Source of the DNA: an uncultured Eubacterium sp.
Lineage (GTDB): Bacteria; Bacillota; Clostridia; Lachnospirales; Lachnospiraceae
Direction of reading: 5' to 3'
NCBI GenBank assembly: GCA_934316845.1
Contig: CAKRDZ010000009.1
Coordinates: 1 to 64,000, forward strand
Length of the DNA: 64,000 nt
In this document: positions 44,022 to 54,362 of the stretch, piece by piece
Position numbering within the stretch: position 1 is the stretch's first letter
Layout of the letters: every line of letters begins with the position of its first letter
Position numbers and translations under genes: made by a program
Notes under the pieces: generated by a model
The model's database searches: none
The model's input: the letters and a program-made list of their open reading frames with translations, nothing else
What the model was told of the DNA's origin: nothing

Positions 44022-45692
44022 ATGAAATCAGATATTGAAATCGCTATGGAGGCAGACCTGCTTCCGATTCAACAAGTAGCCGAGAAATTAAATATTACAA
44101 TGGACGACCTGGATCTTTACGGAAAATATAAAGCAAAGATTACCGATGATCTCTGGGATCAGATCAAAGACCGCCCGAATGGAAAATTGATCCTTGTGAC
44201 AGCGATCAATCCGACACCGGCAGGAGAGGGAAAGACAACAACGACCGTAGGTCTCGGTCAGGCAATGGATAAAATTGGAAAGAAAGCCATCATTGCTCTT
44301 CGTGAACCATCTCTTGGACCATGTTTTGGATTAAAAGGCGGTGCTGCTGGCGGTGGTTATGCGCAGGTTGTACCGATGGATGAACTGAATCTTCATTTTA
44401 CCGGAGATTTTCATGCCATTACGTCTGCCAACAACCTTCTGGCAGCGATGCTTGACAATCATATTCAGCAGGGAAATGCCCTTCACATCGATCCAAAGCA
44501 GATCGTGTGGAAACGCTGCGTCGATATGAATGACCGTGTTCTTCGTAATATCACCATTGGCTTGGGACGAAAAGTAGATGGTGTAACTCGAGAGGATCAC
44601 TTTATTATCACGGTAGCATCCGAGATCATGGCGATTCTTTGTCTGGCAGACAATATGAAAGATCTGAAAGAACGTCTTGGACGTATTATTGTTGCCTATA
44701 ATTATGATGGGGAACCGGTAACCGCGAAAGAGATCAATGCAGTAGGTGCAATGGCTGCTTTGTTAAAAGAAGCGTTGAAGCCAAACCTGATCCAGACACT
44801 GGAACACACACCGGCACTTGTACACGGCGGTCCGTTTGCCAATATCGCACATGGCTGCAACAGTGTGAGAGCGACGAAAACAGCTCTTAAATTAGCCGAT
44901 TACACGATTACAGAAGCCGGATTTGGCGCAGATCTCGGAGCAGAGAAATTCTTTGATATCAAATGCCGTATGGCTGGCCTGAAACCGGATGCGGTCGTTC
45001 TTGTCGCTACCGTACGTGCCCTCAAATACAATGGCGGCGTAAAGAAAGAAGACCTTGGTGCAGAAAACTTAGAGGCTTTGAAAAAAGGGATTGTCAATCT
45101 TGAAAAGCATATTGAAAATGTATCCAAGTACGGCGTGCCTTGTGTTGTGACATTGAATCAGTTTGTAACCGATACCGAGGCGGAATTAAATTATGTAAAA
45201 CAATTCTGTGAGGAGAGAGGCTGCGAATTTGCGCTGTCACAAGTATGGGAAAAAGGCGGCGAAGGCGGTATCGAACTCGCTAATAAAGTGATCGATACCA
45301 TTGAAAACAAAGAAAGTAATTTCCACTGTCTATATGAAGATTCCAAATCTTTGAGGGAAAAGATCGAGACGATCGCCAAAGAAATTTATGGGGCAAAAGA
45401 AGTGGTTTATGATAAAGCTGTAGAAAAAGAACTGGCAAGACTGGAAAAATTAGGGTTTGGCACTATGCCGGTCTGCATGGCGAAAAACCAGTATTCTCTT
45501 TCCGATGATCCAACACTGCTTGGACGCCCGAAAGATTTTACAATCCATATCCGTGAAGTTTACGTATCGGCAGGTGCCGGATTTGTCGTGGCAATTACCG
45601 GAACGGTTATGACTATGCCGGGACTTCCAAAAGTTCCAGCAGCAGAGGGCATTGATGTCGATGACAATGGACAGATCACCGGATTGTTCTAA
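44022..45692 (+). CDS. fhs: Formate-tetrahydrofolate ligase
   Basis: 556 residues, full length. Diagnostic stretches: [20 protein letters not shown] (ATP-binding, near 60-80), [20 protein letters not shown] near 97, and [18 protein letters not shown] near 130. It makes 10-formyl-tetrahydrofolate from formate and ATP, and with FolD (62.9 kb) carries one-carbon units in acetogenic-type or purine metabolism. AGGAGG precedes the ATG. A weak -10 (TATACT at 43981) may give it a promoter of its own. Confidence 0.98.
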   Translation: MKSDIEIAMEADLLPIQQVAEKLNITMDDLDLYGKYKAKITDDLWDQIKDRPNGKLILVTAINPTPAGEGKTTTTVGLGQAMDKIGKKAIIALREPSLGPCFGLKGGAAGGGYAQVVPMDELNLHFTGDFHAITSANNLLAAMLDNHIQQGNALHIDPKQIVWKRCVDMNDRVLRNITIGLGRKVDGVTREDHFIITVASEIMAILCLADNMKDLKERLGRIIVAYNYDGEPVTAKEINAVGAMAALLKEALKPNLIQTLEHTPALVHGGPFANIAHGCNSVRATKTALKLADYTITEAGFGADLGAEKFFDIKCRMAGLKPDAVVLVATVRALKYNGGVKKEDLGAENLEALKKGIVNLEKHIENVSKYGVPCVVTLNQFVTDTEAELNYVKQFCEERGCEFALSQVWEKGGEGGIELANKVIDTIENKESNFHCLYEDSKSLREKIETIAKEIYGAKEVVYDKAVEKELARLEKLGFGTMPVCMAKNQYSLSDDPTLLGRPKDFTIHIREVYVSAGAGFVVAITGTVMTMPGLPKVPAAEGIDVDDNGQITGLF

Positions 45693-45717
45693 AACCGAAT
45701 TTTAGCATACTTAATCT

Positions 45718-45754
45718 AAAAAGGACTGACAGTCACACACTGCAGTCCTTTTTA
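45718..45754. terminator. Bidirectional terminator after fhs
   Basis: AAAAAGGACTG (45718-45728) pairs with CAGTCCTTTTT (45743-45753), with A- and T-runs on both sides. It serves fhs and the convergent ABC-transporter operon. Confidence 0.9.
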
Positions 45755-45782
45755 TCTAAGTATTCAGAATGAAAAAACTTTA

Positions 45783-46502
45783 TTAAATCGCTTTAATAAA
45801 TGCTTTCGTTCTTTCATGCTGCGGATGTTCGAAGATTTCTTCCGGCGTACCTTCCTCTAAGATCACACCATCTGCCATAAACAGTACACGATTGGCAACT
45901 TCTTTTGCAAATCCCATTTCGTGGGTTACGACGACCATCGTCATACCTTCTTTGGCAAGATTTTTCATAACATCCAGAACTTCGCCGACCATCTCCGGAT
46001 CAAGCGCGGAAGTCGGCTCATCAAACAACATGACCTGCGGATTCATGGCAAGAGATCTTGCAATGGCGACACGTTGTTTTTGTCCGCCGGATAGGGTAGA
46101 TGGATATACCGATGCCTTATCTTCAATCCCAACACGGCGAAGAAGATCAAGTGCCGCATCCTCGGCCTCTTTTTGCGGCATTTTTTTTAATTTGATCGGC
46201 GCGAGCGTCACATTTTCCAATATGGTTTTATGTGGAAACAGATTAAAATGCTGAAATACCATTCCAATCCGCTGGCGCATCTCATTGATGTCTGTGTGAG
46301 GGGAGAGAAGGTCCGTACCTTCGATGTCAATTTCACCGCCATCCGGTTCTTCAAGACGGTTCAGACAGCGAAGAAAGGTGCTTTTACCGGAACCGGAAGG
46401 ACCGATTACGACAACGCATTCCCCTTTTTCAATCGTTACATCAATTCCTTTTAATACGGTGAGATCACCAAAATTTTTCTTCAGATTTTTAACGGTTATC
46501 AC
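45783..46502 (-). CDS. Polar amino-acid ABC transporter, ATP-binding protein
   Basis: 239 residues: Walker [10 protein letters not shown] at 34-42, Q-loop [10 protein letters not shown], signature LSGGQKQR near 138, Walker [14 protein letters not shown] near 160, H-loop VTHEMGFA. It matches the GlnQ/ArtP class. It overlaps the upstream gene by 14 bases, so subunits are made together. Substrate not fixed by sequence. Confidence 0.95.
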   Translation of the reverse strand: MITVKNLKKNFGDLTVLKGIDVTIEKGECVVVIGPSGSGKSTFLRCLNRLEEPDGGEIDIEGTDLLSPHTDINEMRQRIGMVFQHFNLFPHKTILENVTLAPIKLKKMPQKEAEDAALDLLRRVGIEDKASVYPSTLSGGQKQRVAIARSLAMNPQVMLFDEPTSALDPEMVGEVLDVMKNLAKEGMTMVVVTHEMGFAKEVANRVLFMADGVILEEGTPEEIFEHPQHERTKAFIKAI

Positions 46503-47982
46503 TTTGACGCAGCCTCCTTTCCATGTATTGCAAAGCCTTTGTCATAATCTTAACAATGATATAGTAAATTATGGCAATTGCAATCAGTGGTAAAAATGTT
46601 TCGTAAGTTCTTGATATGATAAAGTCGGATGCTTTTGTCAGATCCGCAATTGCTACATAACCGACGATGGATGTCTCCTTTACGAGAGTGATCATTTCAT
46701 TTCCAAGGGCAGGCAGAATATTTTTGATCGCCTGCGGAAGAATGATATAGCGCATCGTCTGGCGGTATGTAAAGCCAAGAGAACGTCCGCCTTCCATCTG
46801 ACCGGGATCTACGGCAAGAATACCGGCGCGGATATTTTCAGCGACATAAGCACCGCTGTTGATTCCAAAAGTAAGGATCGCAGCGACGATTCCCAGTTTG
46901 TTTTGGAAAATCACCATATAAATGATAAGCAGCTGCACCATAACCGGTGTACCACGCAGTATATCAATATATATATTTGCAACATGGGAGAGGAATGTTT
47001 TTTTCTTTTTGCGGACCTCTGTCAATTTCATCAAAGCGACAAGGAAACCGAGCACGATTCCAAGCAGTGCTGCCGCAAAGGAAATTCCTAAAGTGACACC
47101 AAGGCCTTTTCCTAAAAGGGCATAGCCTTTGGTATCAATAAATACATACTTAAATTTATTGAACAGATTGACAAAGAAATTGTCGGATTTTACGCTGGCA
47201 CCATTGGTATTTCCATTGATATATTCTTCAAAGATCTGATCAAAGGTACCATTTTCCTTGATTTTTTTCAATCCTTCGTTGATGTCATTTAACAGTTTCG
47301 TATTGCCTTTCTGTACAGCGATTCCATACACTTCACTGGCTTCGGAATCCTGCACGCATTTCAGGCTGTCCTCGTTCAGCGAAACAAAACGTTCCGCCGG
47401 TGCTTTGTCGATCACGACCGCGTCGACACCGCCGTTTTTTAACTCAATGATCGCGTCGGAACCTTTCTTAAAACGTTTTACGGTAGAATCTGTAAGGACA
47501 GAGTCATCGGTTCCCGGAGTTACCATTAGGTCACCTGTCGTTCCTTCCTGAACGGCGATCTTTTTGCCTTCCAGATCTTTCATGGCAGTTACCGGACTTT
47601 CTTTGGAAACGACGATACACTGCGTCGCTTCATAGTAGCCTTCCGAAAAATCTACAGACTGTTTTCGGTCTTCGGTAATTGTCATACCGGCAGCGACCGC
47701 GTCAAGCCCGCCGGTTTTCAGAGAAGCGGTGAGAGATTTGAATTCCATATTGGTAAATTCAACGTCATATCCCATTTCTTCTCCGATGGCTTTCATGACT
47801 GCGACATCAAAGCCGGCAATCTCTCCATTTTCGTCGATGTACTCAAAGGGAGGAAATTCTGCATTGGTTCCTACATGGATCACAGAATTCGCCGCCTTCT
47901 TTTCCTGACCGCATGCCGTAAAGACAAGCATGCTGAGTACGAGAAAAAGACTGAGCAAACCTATTTTTCGTTTTTGTTTCAT
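46489..47982 (-). CDS. Fused substrate-binding lipoprotein and permease of amino-acid ABC transporter
   Basis: 497 residues. Signal peptide with lipobox (LVFTAC, Cys24) anchors it outside; residues 36-260 form a family 3 solute-binding domain ([20 protein letters not shown]); residues 275-490 form a HisM/GlnP-type permease with its EAA loop ([20 protein letters not shown]). The binding protein and pore are separate genes in most systems, fused in some Firmicutes. It follows pyrI by three bases with AAAAGGAG inside the pyrI end, so all four genes are probably one operon. Confidence 0.94.
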   Translation of the reverse strand: MKQKRKIGLLSLFLVLSMLVFTACGQEKKAANSVIHVGTNAEFPPFEYIDENGEIAGFDVAVMKAIGEEMGYDVEFTNMEFKSLTASLKTGGLDAVAAGMTITEDRKQSVDFSEGYYEATQCIVVSKESPVTAMKDLEGKKIAVQEGTTGDLMVTPGTDDSVLTDSTVKRFKKGSDAIIELKNGGVDAVVIDKAPAERFVSLNEDSLKCVQDSEASEVYGIAVQKGNTKLLNDINEGLKKIKENGTFDQIFEEYINGNTNGASVKSDNFFVNLFNKFKYVFIDTKGYALLGKGLGVTLGISFAAALLGIVLGFLVALMKLTEVRKKKKTFLSHVANIYIDILRGTPVMVQLLIIYMVIFQNKLGIVAAILTFGINSGAYVAENIRAGILAVDPGQMEGGRSLGFTYRQTMRYIILPQAIKNILPALGNEMITLVKETSIVGYVAIADLTKASDFIISRTYETFLPLIAIAIIYYIIVKIMTKALQYMERRLRQSDNR

Positions 47983-47985
47983 TTT

Positions 47986-48426
47986 TTAAAACTCCTTTTC
48001 CTGGGCTGGTTTAAATTTCTGCTCGCAATACAGACAACGGTAAATACGATGTTTCCGGTCTGTCAATTTAAAGCGGTGTGGAAGTTCCTGCTCGATGGAA
48101 GTAATACATCTTGGATTTTTGCATTTGATGATATTTGTAACCATCTCAGGAAGTGTAAGAGTACGTTTCTGTACAATCTTATCATTTTCAATCATATTGA
48201 TCGTGATATTGTCATCTAACACACCAAGGATATCAAGATCTACGCAGAGAGGTCCTTCGATCTTAATGATATCTTTTTTCCCCATTTTATTGCTTTTTGC
48301 ATTTTTGATAATGGCTACACTGCAGTCAAGTTTTTCCAGATTCAGGTAATGATAAATCTGCATCGCATGACCTGCCTTGATATGATCAATGACAACTCCC
48401 TGATTCAATCCACCAATATTTAACAT
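47986..48426 (-). CDS. pyrI: Aspartate carbamoyltransferase regulatory subunit
   Basis: 146 residues. N-terminal allosteric domain and C-terminal zinc domain with Cys102, Cys107, Cys131 and Cys134. The zinc domain holds the catalytic trimers together, and the N-terminal domain binds nucleotide effectors. Many Gram-positive species lack PyrI; its presence next to PyrB is typical of Clostridia. Confidence 0.96.
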   Translation of the reverse strand: MLNIGGLNQGVVIDHIKAGHAMQIYHYLNLEKLDCSVAIIKNAKSNKMGKKDIIKIEGPLCVDLDILGVLDDNITINMIENDKIVQKRTLTLPEMVTNIIKCKNPRCITSIEQELPHRFKLTDRKHRIYRCLYCEQKFKPAQEKEF

Positions 48427-48444
48427 AATTACGTTCTCCTTTCT

Positions 48445-49359
48445 TTAGGCAAGCTCCAATAACCGAAGTATCAAAGCCATGCGGATGTAAACACCAAATT
48501 TTGCCTGTTTGAAATATACGGCACGCGGATCGTCATCCACTTCCGTGGCAATTTCATTGACACGTGGGAGAGGGTGAAGTACGAGCATATCTTCCGGTGC
48601 CATCGCCATTTTCGCCTTGTCGAGGATAAAACTGTCACGCAGACGGATATAATCTTCTTCATTAAAGAAACGTTCTCTCTGTACACGGGTCATATACAGA
48701 ATGTCGAGATCTCCGATGACCGAATCCAGATCAGAAACTTCCTGAAATGGAATATTGTTTTCTTCCAATGTTTCTTTTCTCAGATAATCCGGGATGCGAA
48801 GCTCCGGAGGGGAGATCAGGACAAATTCAATACCCGGATAGCGTACCATCGCACCGATCAGGGAATGAACGGTTCGTCCAAATTTCAAGTCTCCGCAAAA
48901 ACCAATTTTCAAATGGTCGAGACGTCCCTTCAGATTTTTGATCGTAAGAAGATCGGTCAATGTCTGAGTCGGATGATTGTGTCCACCGTCCCCGGCATTG
49001 ATCACCGGGATAGAAGAGTGCATGGACGCTACAAGCGGCGCACCTTCTTTGGGATGACGCATCGCACAGATGTCCGCATACGAAGAGATGACGCGGATCG
49101 TATCGGATACGCTTTCGCCTTTGGAAGCTGAACTTGAATCAGCAGAAGAAAAACCAAGAACACTGCCACCCAGATTTAACATCGCCGCTTCAAAACTAAG
49201 TCTGGTTCGTGTGCTTGGTTCATAAAAACAAGTTGCCAGTTTTTTTCCTTTACAGATTTCTGCATATTCTTCCGGATGTTTCATGATTTTCTGAGCCAGT
49301 GCGATCAGATCATCAAGTTCATCTACGGATAAATCCAATGCATTCATTATGTGTCGCAT
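48445..49359 (-). CDS. pyrB: Aspartate carbamoyltransferase catalytic subunit
   Basis: 304 residues. Carbamoyl-phosphate loop [16 protein letters not shown] near 50, [12 protein letters not shown] near 75, [12 protein letters not shown] near 135, and MTRVQRERF near 228 are all present. First committed step of pyrimidine synthesis. ATG 49359 follows GGGAGG; longer frames upstream lack ribosome binding sites and would cover the promoter. Confidence 0.97.
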   Translation of the reverse strand: MRHIMNALDLSVDELDDLIALAQKIMKHPEEYAEICKGKKLATCFYEPSTRTRLSFEAAMLNLGGSVLGFSSADSSSASKGESVSDTIRVISSYADICAMRHPKEGAPLVASMHSSIPVINAGDGGHNHPTQTLTDLLTIKNLKGRLDHLKIGFCGDLKFGRTVHSLIGAMVRYPGIEFVLISPPELRIPDYLRKETLEENNIPFQEVSDLDSVIGDLDILYMTRVQRERFFNEEDYIRLRDSFILDKAKMAMAPEDMLVLHPLPRVNEIATEVDDDPRAVYFKQAKFGVYIRMALILRLLELA

Positions 49360-49393
49360 AAGTACCTCCCTTGTCGGTTGCATATTTTTATCC

Positions 49394-49422
49394 ATTGTAC
49401 AACAATTTATAAGAAAAAACAA
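49394..49422 (-). promoter_or_regulatory. Promoter of the pyrBI - ABC transporter operon
   Basis: On the - strand TTGTTT (49417-49422), 17 bases, TACAAT (49394-49399). The leader to ATG 49359 is only about 30 bases, leaving no room for an attenuator. Confidence 0.65.
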
Positions 49423-49430
49423 TAATATAT

Positions 49431-49459
49431 TTGCAAAAATCTGCATTTAGAAGTATAAT
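49431..49459 (+). promoter_or_regulatory. Promoter of the hydratase gene
   Basis: TTGCAA (49431-49436), 17 bases, TATAAT (49454-49459). Divergent from the pyrB promoter, with the -35 boxes only nine bases apart. Confidence 0.75.
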
Positions 49460-49516
49460 ACTAAATTGGGGTAATCATTTTGACACAAGCCCCCGTTTTG
49501 AAAGGAGAGAAACCAA

Positions 49517-51802
49517 ATGGTAAAATTACACGAACAGGGAGCTTACCTGGTAAATGGAACCGATCTGATTCCAGACAGCGCAGAAGCTCTTTCCGCAGTA
49601 AAAAGTAAGACAGGTGTGGATACAACACAAGCAGAAGCAGCCAAAGGGACAATGGCGTATCGGATATTGAAAGCCCATAACACATCCGATAATATGGAAC
49701 AATTAAAGATTAAATTTGACAAATTAACATCCCACGATATTACTTTTGTAGGTATTTTGCAGACCGCCAGAGCATCGGGACTGGAAAAGTTCCCAGTACC
49801 TTATGTATTGACAAACTGCCATAACAGTTTATGTGCAGTAGGGGGAACCATCAATGAAGACGATCATGTATTTGGTCTTTCCTGTGCAAAGAAATACGGT
49901 GGAATCTATGTACCACCTCATCAGGCAGTCATTCACCAGTTCGCCCGCGAAATGCTTGCCGGCGGCGGTAAAATGATCCTCGGTTCCGACAGCCATACCC
50001 GTTATGGTGCCCTTGGTACGATGGCAATGGGTGAAGGCGGTCCGGAAATCGTAAAACAGCTTCTGGAGCAGACGTATGATATCCCTATGCCGGGTGTCGT
50101 AGCCATCCACCTTACCGGAAAGCCTGAAAAGGGTGTCGGCCCTCAGGATATCGCACTGGCAATCATCGGTGCTGTATTTGAAAATGGTTATGTAAATAAT
50201 AAAGTAATGGAATTTATCGGTGATGGAATCGACAATCTGAGCGTAGATTACCGTATCGGCGTTGACGTTATGACGACAGAGACAACCTGTCTGTCTTCCA
50301 TCTGGAGAACCGATGATAAAGTAAAAGAATTTTACGACATTCATGGCAGAAGCGAAGATTTCGCTGAGATCAAGCCGGAGCAGGTGGCTTACTATGACGG
50401 CGTGGTAGAAGTAGATCTTTCGACGATCAAACCAATGATCGCGATGCCATTCCATCCAAGTAATGTCTATTCCATCGAGGAATTGAATAACAACCTGGAA
50501 GATATTTTACGCGACGTGGAGAAAAAAGCTCTCGTAAGCCTTGACAATAACAAAGACATCAACTTTACATTGACAGACAAGATCCACAATGGAAAATTGT
50601 ACGTAGAGCAGGGTGTTATCGCAGGCTGCGCCGGCGGTGGATTTGAAAATATCTGTGATGCAGCGGATATTCTCCGCGGCAAATATATCGGTTCGGATGA
50701 GTTCTCACTGAGTGTATATCCGGCCAGCCAGCCGATCTTTATGGAATTGGTAAAAAATGGTGCTATCGCAGATCTTATGGAAACAGGTGCTACCGTACGT
50801 ACTGCTTTCTGCGGACCATGTTTTGGTGCCGGCGATGTGCCTAGCAACAAGGGACTCAGCATCCGTCATTCGACACGTAACTTCCCGAACCGTGAAGGTT
50901 CTAAGGTTACAAACGGACAGATCGCTTCCGTTGCCCTTATGGATGCCCGTTCCATCGCAGCAACCGCCGCAAACAAAGGATATCTTACCGCAGCAACCGA
51001 CGTGGATGTCAACTTCACAAAGCCAAAATATTTCTTTGATAAGAAGATTTATGAAAACCGTGTATACAATGGTGTCGGAAAAGCCGATCCATCGGTTGAG
51101 ATCAAATTTGGTCCAAACATCGTAGACTGGCCGGAAATGTTCCCACTTACCGACAATGTGCTTTTGAAGACCGTTTCGATGATCCATGACCCGGTTACTA
51201 CAACTGACGAATTGATCCCATCCGGAGAAACGTCTTCTTACCGTTCCAATCCACTGGGACTTGCCGAATTTACTCTTTCCCGTAAAGATCCGGCATACGT
51301 TGGAAAAGCAAAAGAAGTACAGAAGGCAGAAAAAGCCCGTCTTGCCGGAGAAGACATCTACGCCGTAGATCCACAGCTCAAAGACGTATACGAGACGATT
51401 CAGAAATCTTTCGATGTAAAACCGGAAGAAACGGAGATCGGAAGTGTCATCTTTGCCGTAAAACCGGGAGATGGTTCCGCTCGTGAGCAGGCAGCAAGCT
51501 GCCAGAGAGTTCTCGGCGGTATGGCCAATATTGCGCGTGAATATGCGACAAAACGTTATCGTTCCAACTTGATCAACTGGGGAATGCTTCCATTTATTTT
51601 TGATGGCGACCTTCCATTCGATAAAGATGATTACATCCTTGTCAAAGATGTGAAAGATGCCATTGCCAATAAAAAAGACAGCGTAAAAGCTTACGTTGTA
51701 AATAAGGGCATGAAAGAGATGGAATTCAAACTCGGCAGATTGACAGATGATGAGAGAGAGATCATCTTGAAAGGCTGTCTGATCAACTATAATAAGAAAT
51801 AG
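49517..51802 (+). CDS. Aconitase-family hydratase
   Basis: 761 residues of the aconitase superfamily. The iron-sulphur ligands appear as CAGGGFENI (near 375) and [10 protein letters not shown] (near 433), and [13 protein letters not shown] (near 455) is the substrate-binding arginine region. [16 protein letters not shown] and [13 protein letters not shown] mark the swivel domain. It is closest in style to the class often annotated simply as hydratase in Lachnospiraceae; aconitase or a homologue acting on a related acid are both possible. Own promoter. Confidence 0.9.
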   Translation: MVKLHEQGAYLVNGTDLIPDSAEALSAVKSKTGVDTTQAEAAKGTMAYRILKAHNTSDNMEQLKIKFDKLTSHDITFVGILQTARASGLEKFPVPYVLTNCHNSLCAVGGTINEDDHVFGLSCAKKYGGIYVPPHQAVIHQFAREMLAGGGKMILGSDSHTRYGALGTMAMGEGGPEIVKQLLEQTYDIPMPGVVAIHLTGKPEKGVGPQDIALAIIGAVFENGYVNNKVMEFIGDGIDNLSVDYRIGVDVMTTETTCLSSIWRTDDKVKEFYDIHGRSEDFAEIKPEQVAYYDGVVEVDLSTIKPMIAMPFHPSNVYSIEELNNNLEDILRDVEKKALVSLDNNKDINFTLTDKIHNGKLYVEQGVIAGCAGGGFENICDAADILRGKYIGSDEFSLSVYPASQPIFMELVKNGAIADLMETGATVRTAFCGPCFGAGDVPSNKGLSIRHSTRNFPNREGSKVTNGQIASVALMDARSIAATAANKGYLTAATDVDVNFTKPKYFFDKKIYENRVYNGVGKADPSVEIKFGPNIVDWPEMFPLTDNVLLKTVSMIHDPVTTTDELIPSGETSSYRSNPLGLAEFTLSRKDPAYVGKAKEVQKAEKARLAGEDIYAVDPQLKDVYETIQKSFDVKPEETEIGSVIFAVKPGDGSAREQAASCQRVLGGMANIAREYATKRYRSNLINWGMLPFIFDGDLPFDKDDYILVKDVKDAIANKKDSVKAYVVNKGMKEMEFKLGRLTDDEREIILKGCLINYNKK

Positions 51803-51843
51803 GATGAATATCTTTCGTCGACTGACATAAAATAAAAATATAA

Positions 51844-51872
51844 TTGCATTTTTTACTGTCATAGTATATAAT
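51844..51872 (+). promoter_or_regulatory. Promoter of the repeat RNA unit
   Basis: TTGCAT (51844-51849), 17 bases, TATAAT (51867-51872). It lies 240 bases before the next gene and reads into tandem repeats ended by a strong terminator. Confidence 0.65.
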
Positions 51873-51878
51873 GTAATT

Positions 51879-52069
51879 AAGAAAGCTGTGCATCAGCGGT
51901 GGGTTGACACCTAAAATCTGATATCTTTTCCGAACTGAGGTGTCGGAGGTTGGCAGGCAACGGAAAAACCTGATATTTTCCAGACAAAGGTGCTGGAGGT
52001 TGGCAGACAACGGAAAAATCAACCATGAAAAGAGAATGTTTATTGCTGCGGCTTAAACATTCTCTTTTT
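51879..52069 (+). ncRNA. Candidate repeat-containing small RNA
   Basis: From the promoter at 51844-51872 a transcript of about 190 bases would cover one partial and two full units of a 51-52-base repeat (51886-51917, 51918-51969, 51970-52020). Full units share CTGATAT near their start and GGAGGTTGGCAG plus CAACGGAAAAA near their end. The unit ends at a strong terminator. No protein is encoded on this strand. The same kind of repeat may be dispersed in related genomes, so the link with the next gene is unproven. Confidence 0.5.
52027..52069 (+). terminator. Strong terminator after the repeats
   Basis: AAAGAGAATGTTTA (52029-52042) pairs with TAAACATTCTCTTT (52054-52067), then TT. It stands 45 bases before the PBECR4-like gene. 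Confidence 0.85.
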
Positions 52070-52113
52070 GTAACAACAACCAATTAAAATAAATACATAA
52101 ACAAGGGATATAT

Positions 52114-52773
52114 ATGAATAAACAACGCGCAATACAAATTATAACAAGAGCAGCCGAATTGTATAAAAATAATCTTGAAGATCAAAAAATATTGTTTTTA
52201 TATGGAATACCTTCACATGTAAAAAAAGATCTGCAAACTCAAACTGGTTATCTGCCTTCTATAAACAGTTATGAAGTAGCATTTCACAGATGCAATTTTT
52301 TACATCTCACAGGCGTAAAATTAAATACAAACACGATTGCCTCTTCGATACATTTTTATGAAAAATGTATTAAAAAAAGATTGACAGAGAATGATTTTTC
52401 GCTTGCAAAAAATGGTTCAACCGTACAAAAGTTAGATGTTTTAGAAAATATGATGCTTCTTAAAAAAAGTATTACCATGATTGGTGAATTTACAGACAAG
52501 GGACCACAGCTCTTTACAGAAAAAGTTGCAGGAAATATTTGTGGATGTATCGGTTTTATACAAGATAAAAAAACAAAACTTAATGTTCCTAATACATTAT
52601 TAAAAAAGGATATAAGAGATGTGACGGCAGTTCCGACTCAAAAGGTATTTGGCACTATTTCGAAACAATACACAGAAGCTAAATATTCAAATATTATAAA
52701 ACTTGATAAATGTATTGATATAATGAATTGCCGTTTTTCTCAACAAATTGAGAATCTTATCAAAAGAACATAA
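52114..52773 (+). CDS. PBECR4-like putative nuclease-fold protein
   Basis: 219 residues. The segment AAELYKNNLEDQKILFLYG, then EVAFHRCNFLHLTGVK and SIHFYEKC resembles the PBECR4 domain, one of the barnase-EndoU-colicin E5/RelE-like RNase folds reported from phage and toxin contexts; I assign it from memory of the conserved F-x-HLTG motif. The rest is helical, without signal peptide. AAGGGAT provides the ribosome binding site. The preceding promoter, repeats and terminator resemble the layout of type III toxin-antitoxin loci. AT-rich codon use suggests recent acquisition. Confidence 0.65.
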   Translation: MNKQRAIQIITRAAELYKNNLEDQKILFLYGIPSHVKKDLQTQTGYLPSINSYEVAFHRCNFLHLTGVKLNTNTIASSIHFYEKCIKKRLTENDFSLAKNGSTVQKLDVLENMMLLKKSITMIGEFTDKGPQLFTEKVAGNICGCIGFIQDKKTKLNVPNTLLKKDIRDVTAVPTQKVFGTISKQYTEAKYSNIIKLDKCIDIMNCRFSQQIENLIKRT

Positions 52774-52799
52774 AAATATAATATCTGGAGAATATGATT

Positions 52800-54293
52800 A
52801 TGAAAAACCAAAAACACATTTTTTCCCTATCCCTGTTACTGATCAGTATGATCCTGACGGGATGTGCAGATTCCACACAAAATCCAAAACCCTCCGAAGA
52901 GGCCACCACATCTGCGGTTACTGCCACCACATCCGCAATTAGTACCACATCTTCAGCAATTAGCGCGTCATCCTCTGCGATGCAGCCGGTAGATCCGTTA
53001 TCGGTAGAAGGGCAGTTAAAAACCATCGCCCAAGCGAAGGATGAGATTGTGACTTATGATAACGAAGATGAAAATTATCATTATGCCATAACCGATTTGG
53101 ATCAAAATGGCCGTTTGGAATTGATTGTATCGACCGGAATGTTTGGAGCGGCGCATATTACCGGTAACTGGTACTACGAGATCAGCAAAGATGGTTATAA
53201 GCTAAAAAAATGCAAAGGAAAAGCCTTTGGAAACGAAGGCCATGATATTTGTGATGACATTGATACTGTCTATATTGATCCAAAGAAACATAATTATTAC
53301 TATATAGTGCATGGCATCACGCACGTGTCCGGTGCCGAAAATTATGACTCTGTCGGATTCCTGCAATTAAAAAATGGTACTCTTACCGATAATTATCTTG
53401 CGGGAGGCTCTCATTTTGTTTCTAAAAAAGGAAAATTAAAAGACAGTTACTATAAGCTGACAAAAAATGCAAATAAGAGGACCGCTATAATAACAAAAAA
53501 GCAATACTCGGATATTGATTCTTTGATGAACGAAAAATATGGGAAATTGGAAAAAGAATCCGTTGCAATTCAATGGTTTTCTTATGAGCAGCTAATGTCT
53601 GAGGTGTCAGAATCTCAGTTCCTACATAAATTGCAAAAATCACAGGAGAATTTTGCAATTGGCAAAAAAGTAAAAAAATGCAAGGAGTATAATTGGTATG
53701 ATGAATCTCTGAAAGACCTGAAAAAAGTTGACTGGGAAGAACAACAGTATAACATGCGTTCGGAAGACTATACCATGCTTACCAAATATTTTCCGATGTT
53801 GAAAAACGAGCAAAAGATTCACTTTCCGGATGGAACAGAACAAACATTAGATGAATATTCGACAGGAAAGGAAGGATTCTATCGTCACGTACAATTGGTT
53901 GATCTGACCGGAGACGGAATCAAAGAATTAATACTTTCTCTTGATAAATATGTTATTTTTTCTTATCAAAATGGAAAATATGAAGCATTTTTACCGCCCA
54001 GTGATGAGGGATTTAACGTTACCCCCGGGGGCTATTTTAGTTATGATATGGATAATGAATCCGATGAGGTTTATATCGAATTTACCAGCAAATTACAGTA
54101 CAAAGAGGGAAAACTGCAGGAAGTTATCGTTGCAAAGGGGGAAAGTGACTATAAAAATGATACAGATATTTACCATATTAATGGGTTGCTTGCCTCTGAG
54201 GATACCTACTGTGACTGGCGAGTTGAGGAGCTGTATCCGGACAACGAGCCGTATGGGGTGTATAAGTATGTACTGGAGGAAAAAGAAGAGTAG
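52800..54293 (+). CDS. Lipoprotein of unknown function, tandem copy 1
   Basis: 497 residues. Signal peptide with lipobox ILTGC (Cys near 23), then a Ser/Thr/Ala-rich linker of about 45 residues, then a globular part. Two EF-hand-like calcium loops are visible: DLDQNGRLELIV near 97 and DLTGDGIKELILSL near 370, as in FG-GAP/VCBS-type surface proteins. ATG 52800 keeps the same spacing from GGAG as in copy 2, where an alternative upstream ATG does not exist. It is anchored on the outer face of the membrane; no enzyme motif is seen. Confidence 0.82.
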   Translation: MKNQKHIFSLSLLLISMILTGCADSTQNPKPSEEATTSAVTATTSAISTTSSAISASSSAMQPVDPLSVEGQLKTIAQAKDEIVTYDNEDENYHYAITDLDQNGRLELIVSTGMFGAAHITGNWYYEISKDGYKLKKCKGKAFGNEGHDICDDIDTVYIDPKKHNYYYIVHGITHVSGAENYDSVGFLQLKNGTLTDNYLAGGSHFVSKKGKLKDSYYKLTKNANKRTAIITKKQYSDIDSLMNEKYGKLEKESVAIQWFSYEQLMSEVSESQFLHKLQKSQENFAIGKKVKKCKEYNWYDESLKDLKKVDWEEQQYNMRSEDYTMLTKYFPMLKNEQKIHFPDGTEQTLDEYSTGKEGFYRHVQLVDLTGDGIKELILSLDKYVIFSYQNGKYEAFLPPSDEGFNVTPGGYFSYDMDNESDEVYIEFTSKLQYKEGKLQEVIVAKGESDYKNDTDIYHINGLLASEDTYCDWRVEELYPDNEPYGVYKYVLEEKEE

Positions 54294-54362
54294 GAGTGCT
54301 AAATAAATTTATATTAATTTGTCAAACGCCTATAAAAATATAATATATGGAGAATATTGATT

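Noticed and set aside
50705..51862. A 385-residue antisense frame opposite the hydratase gene
   Set aside because: It is a shadow of the aconitase-family gene with no family similarity and runs over its conserved domains.
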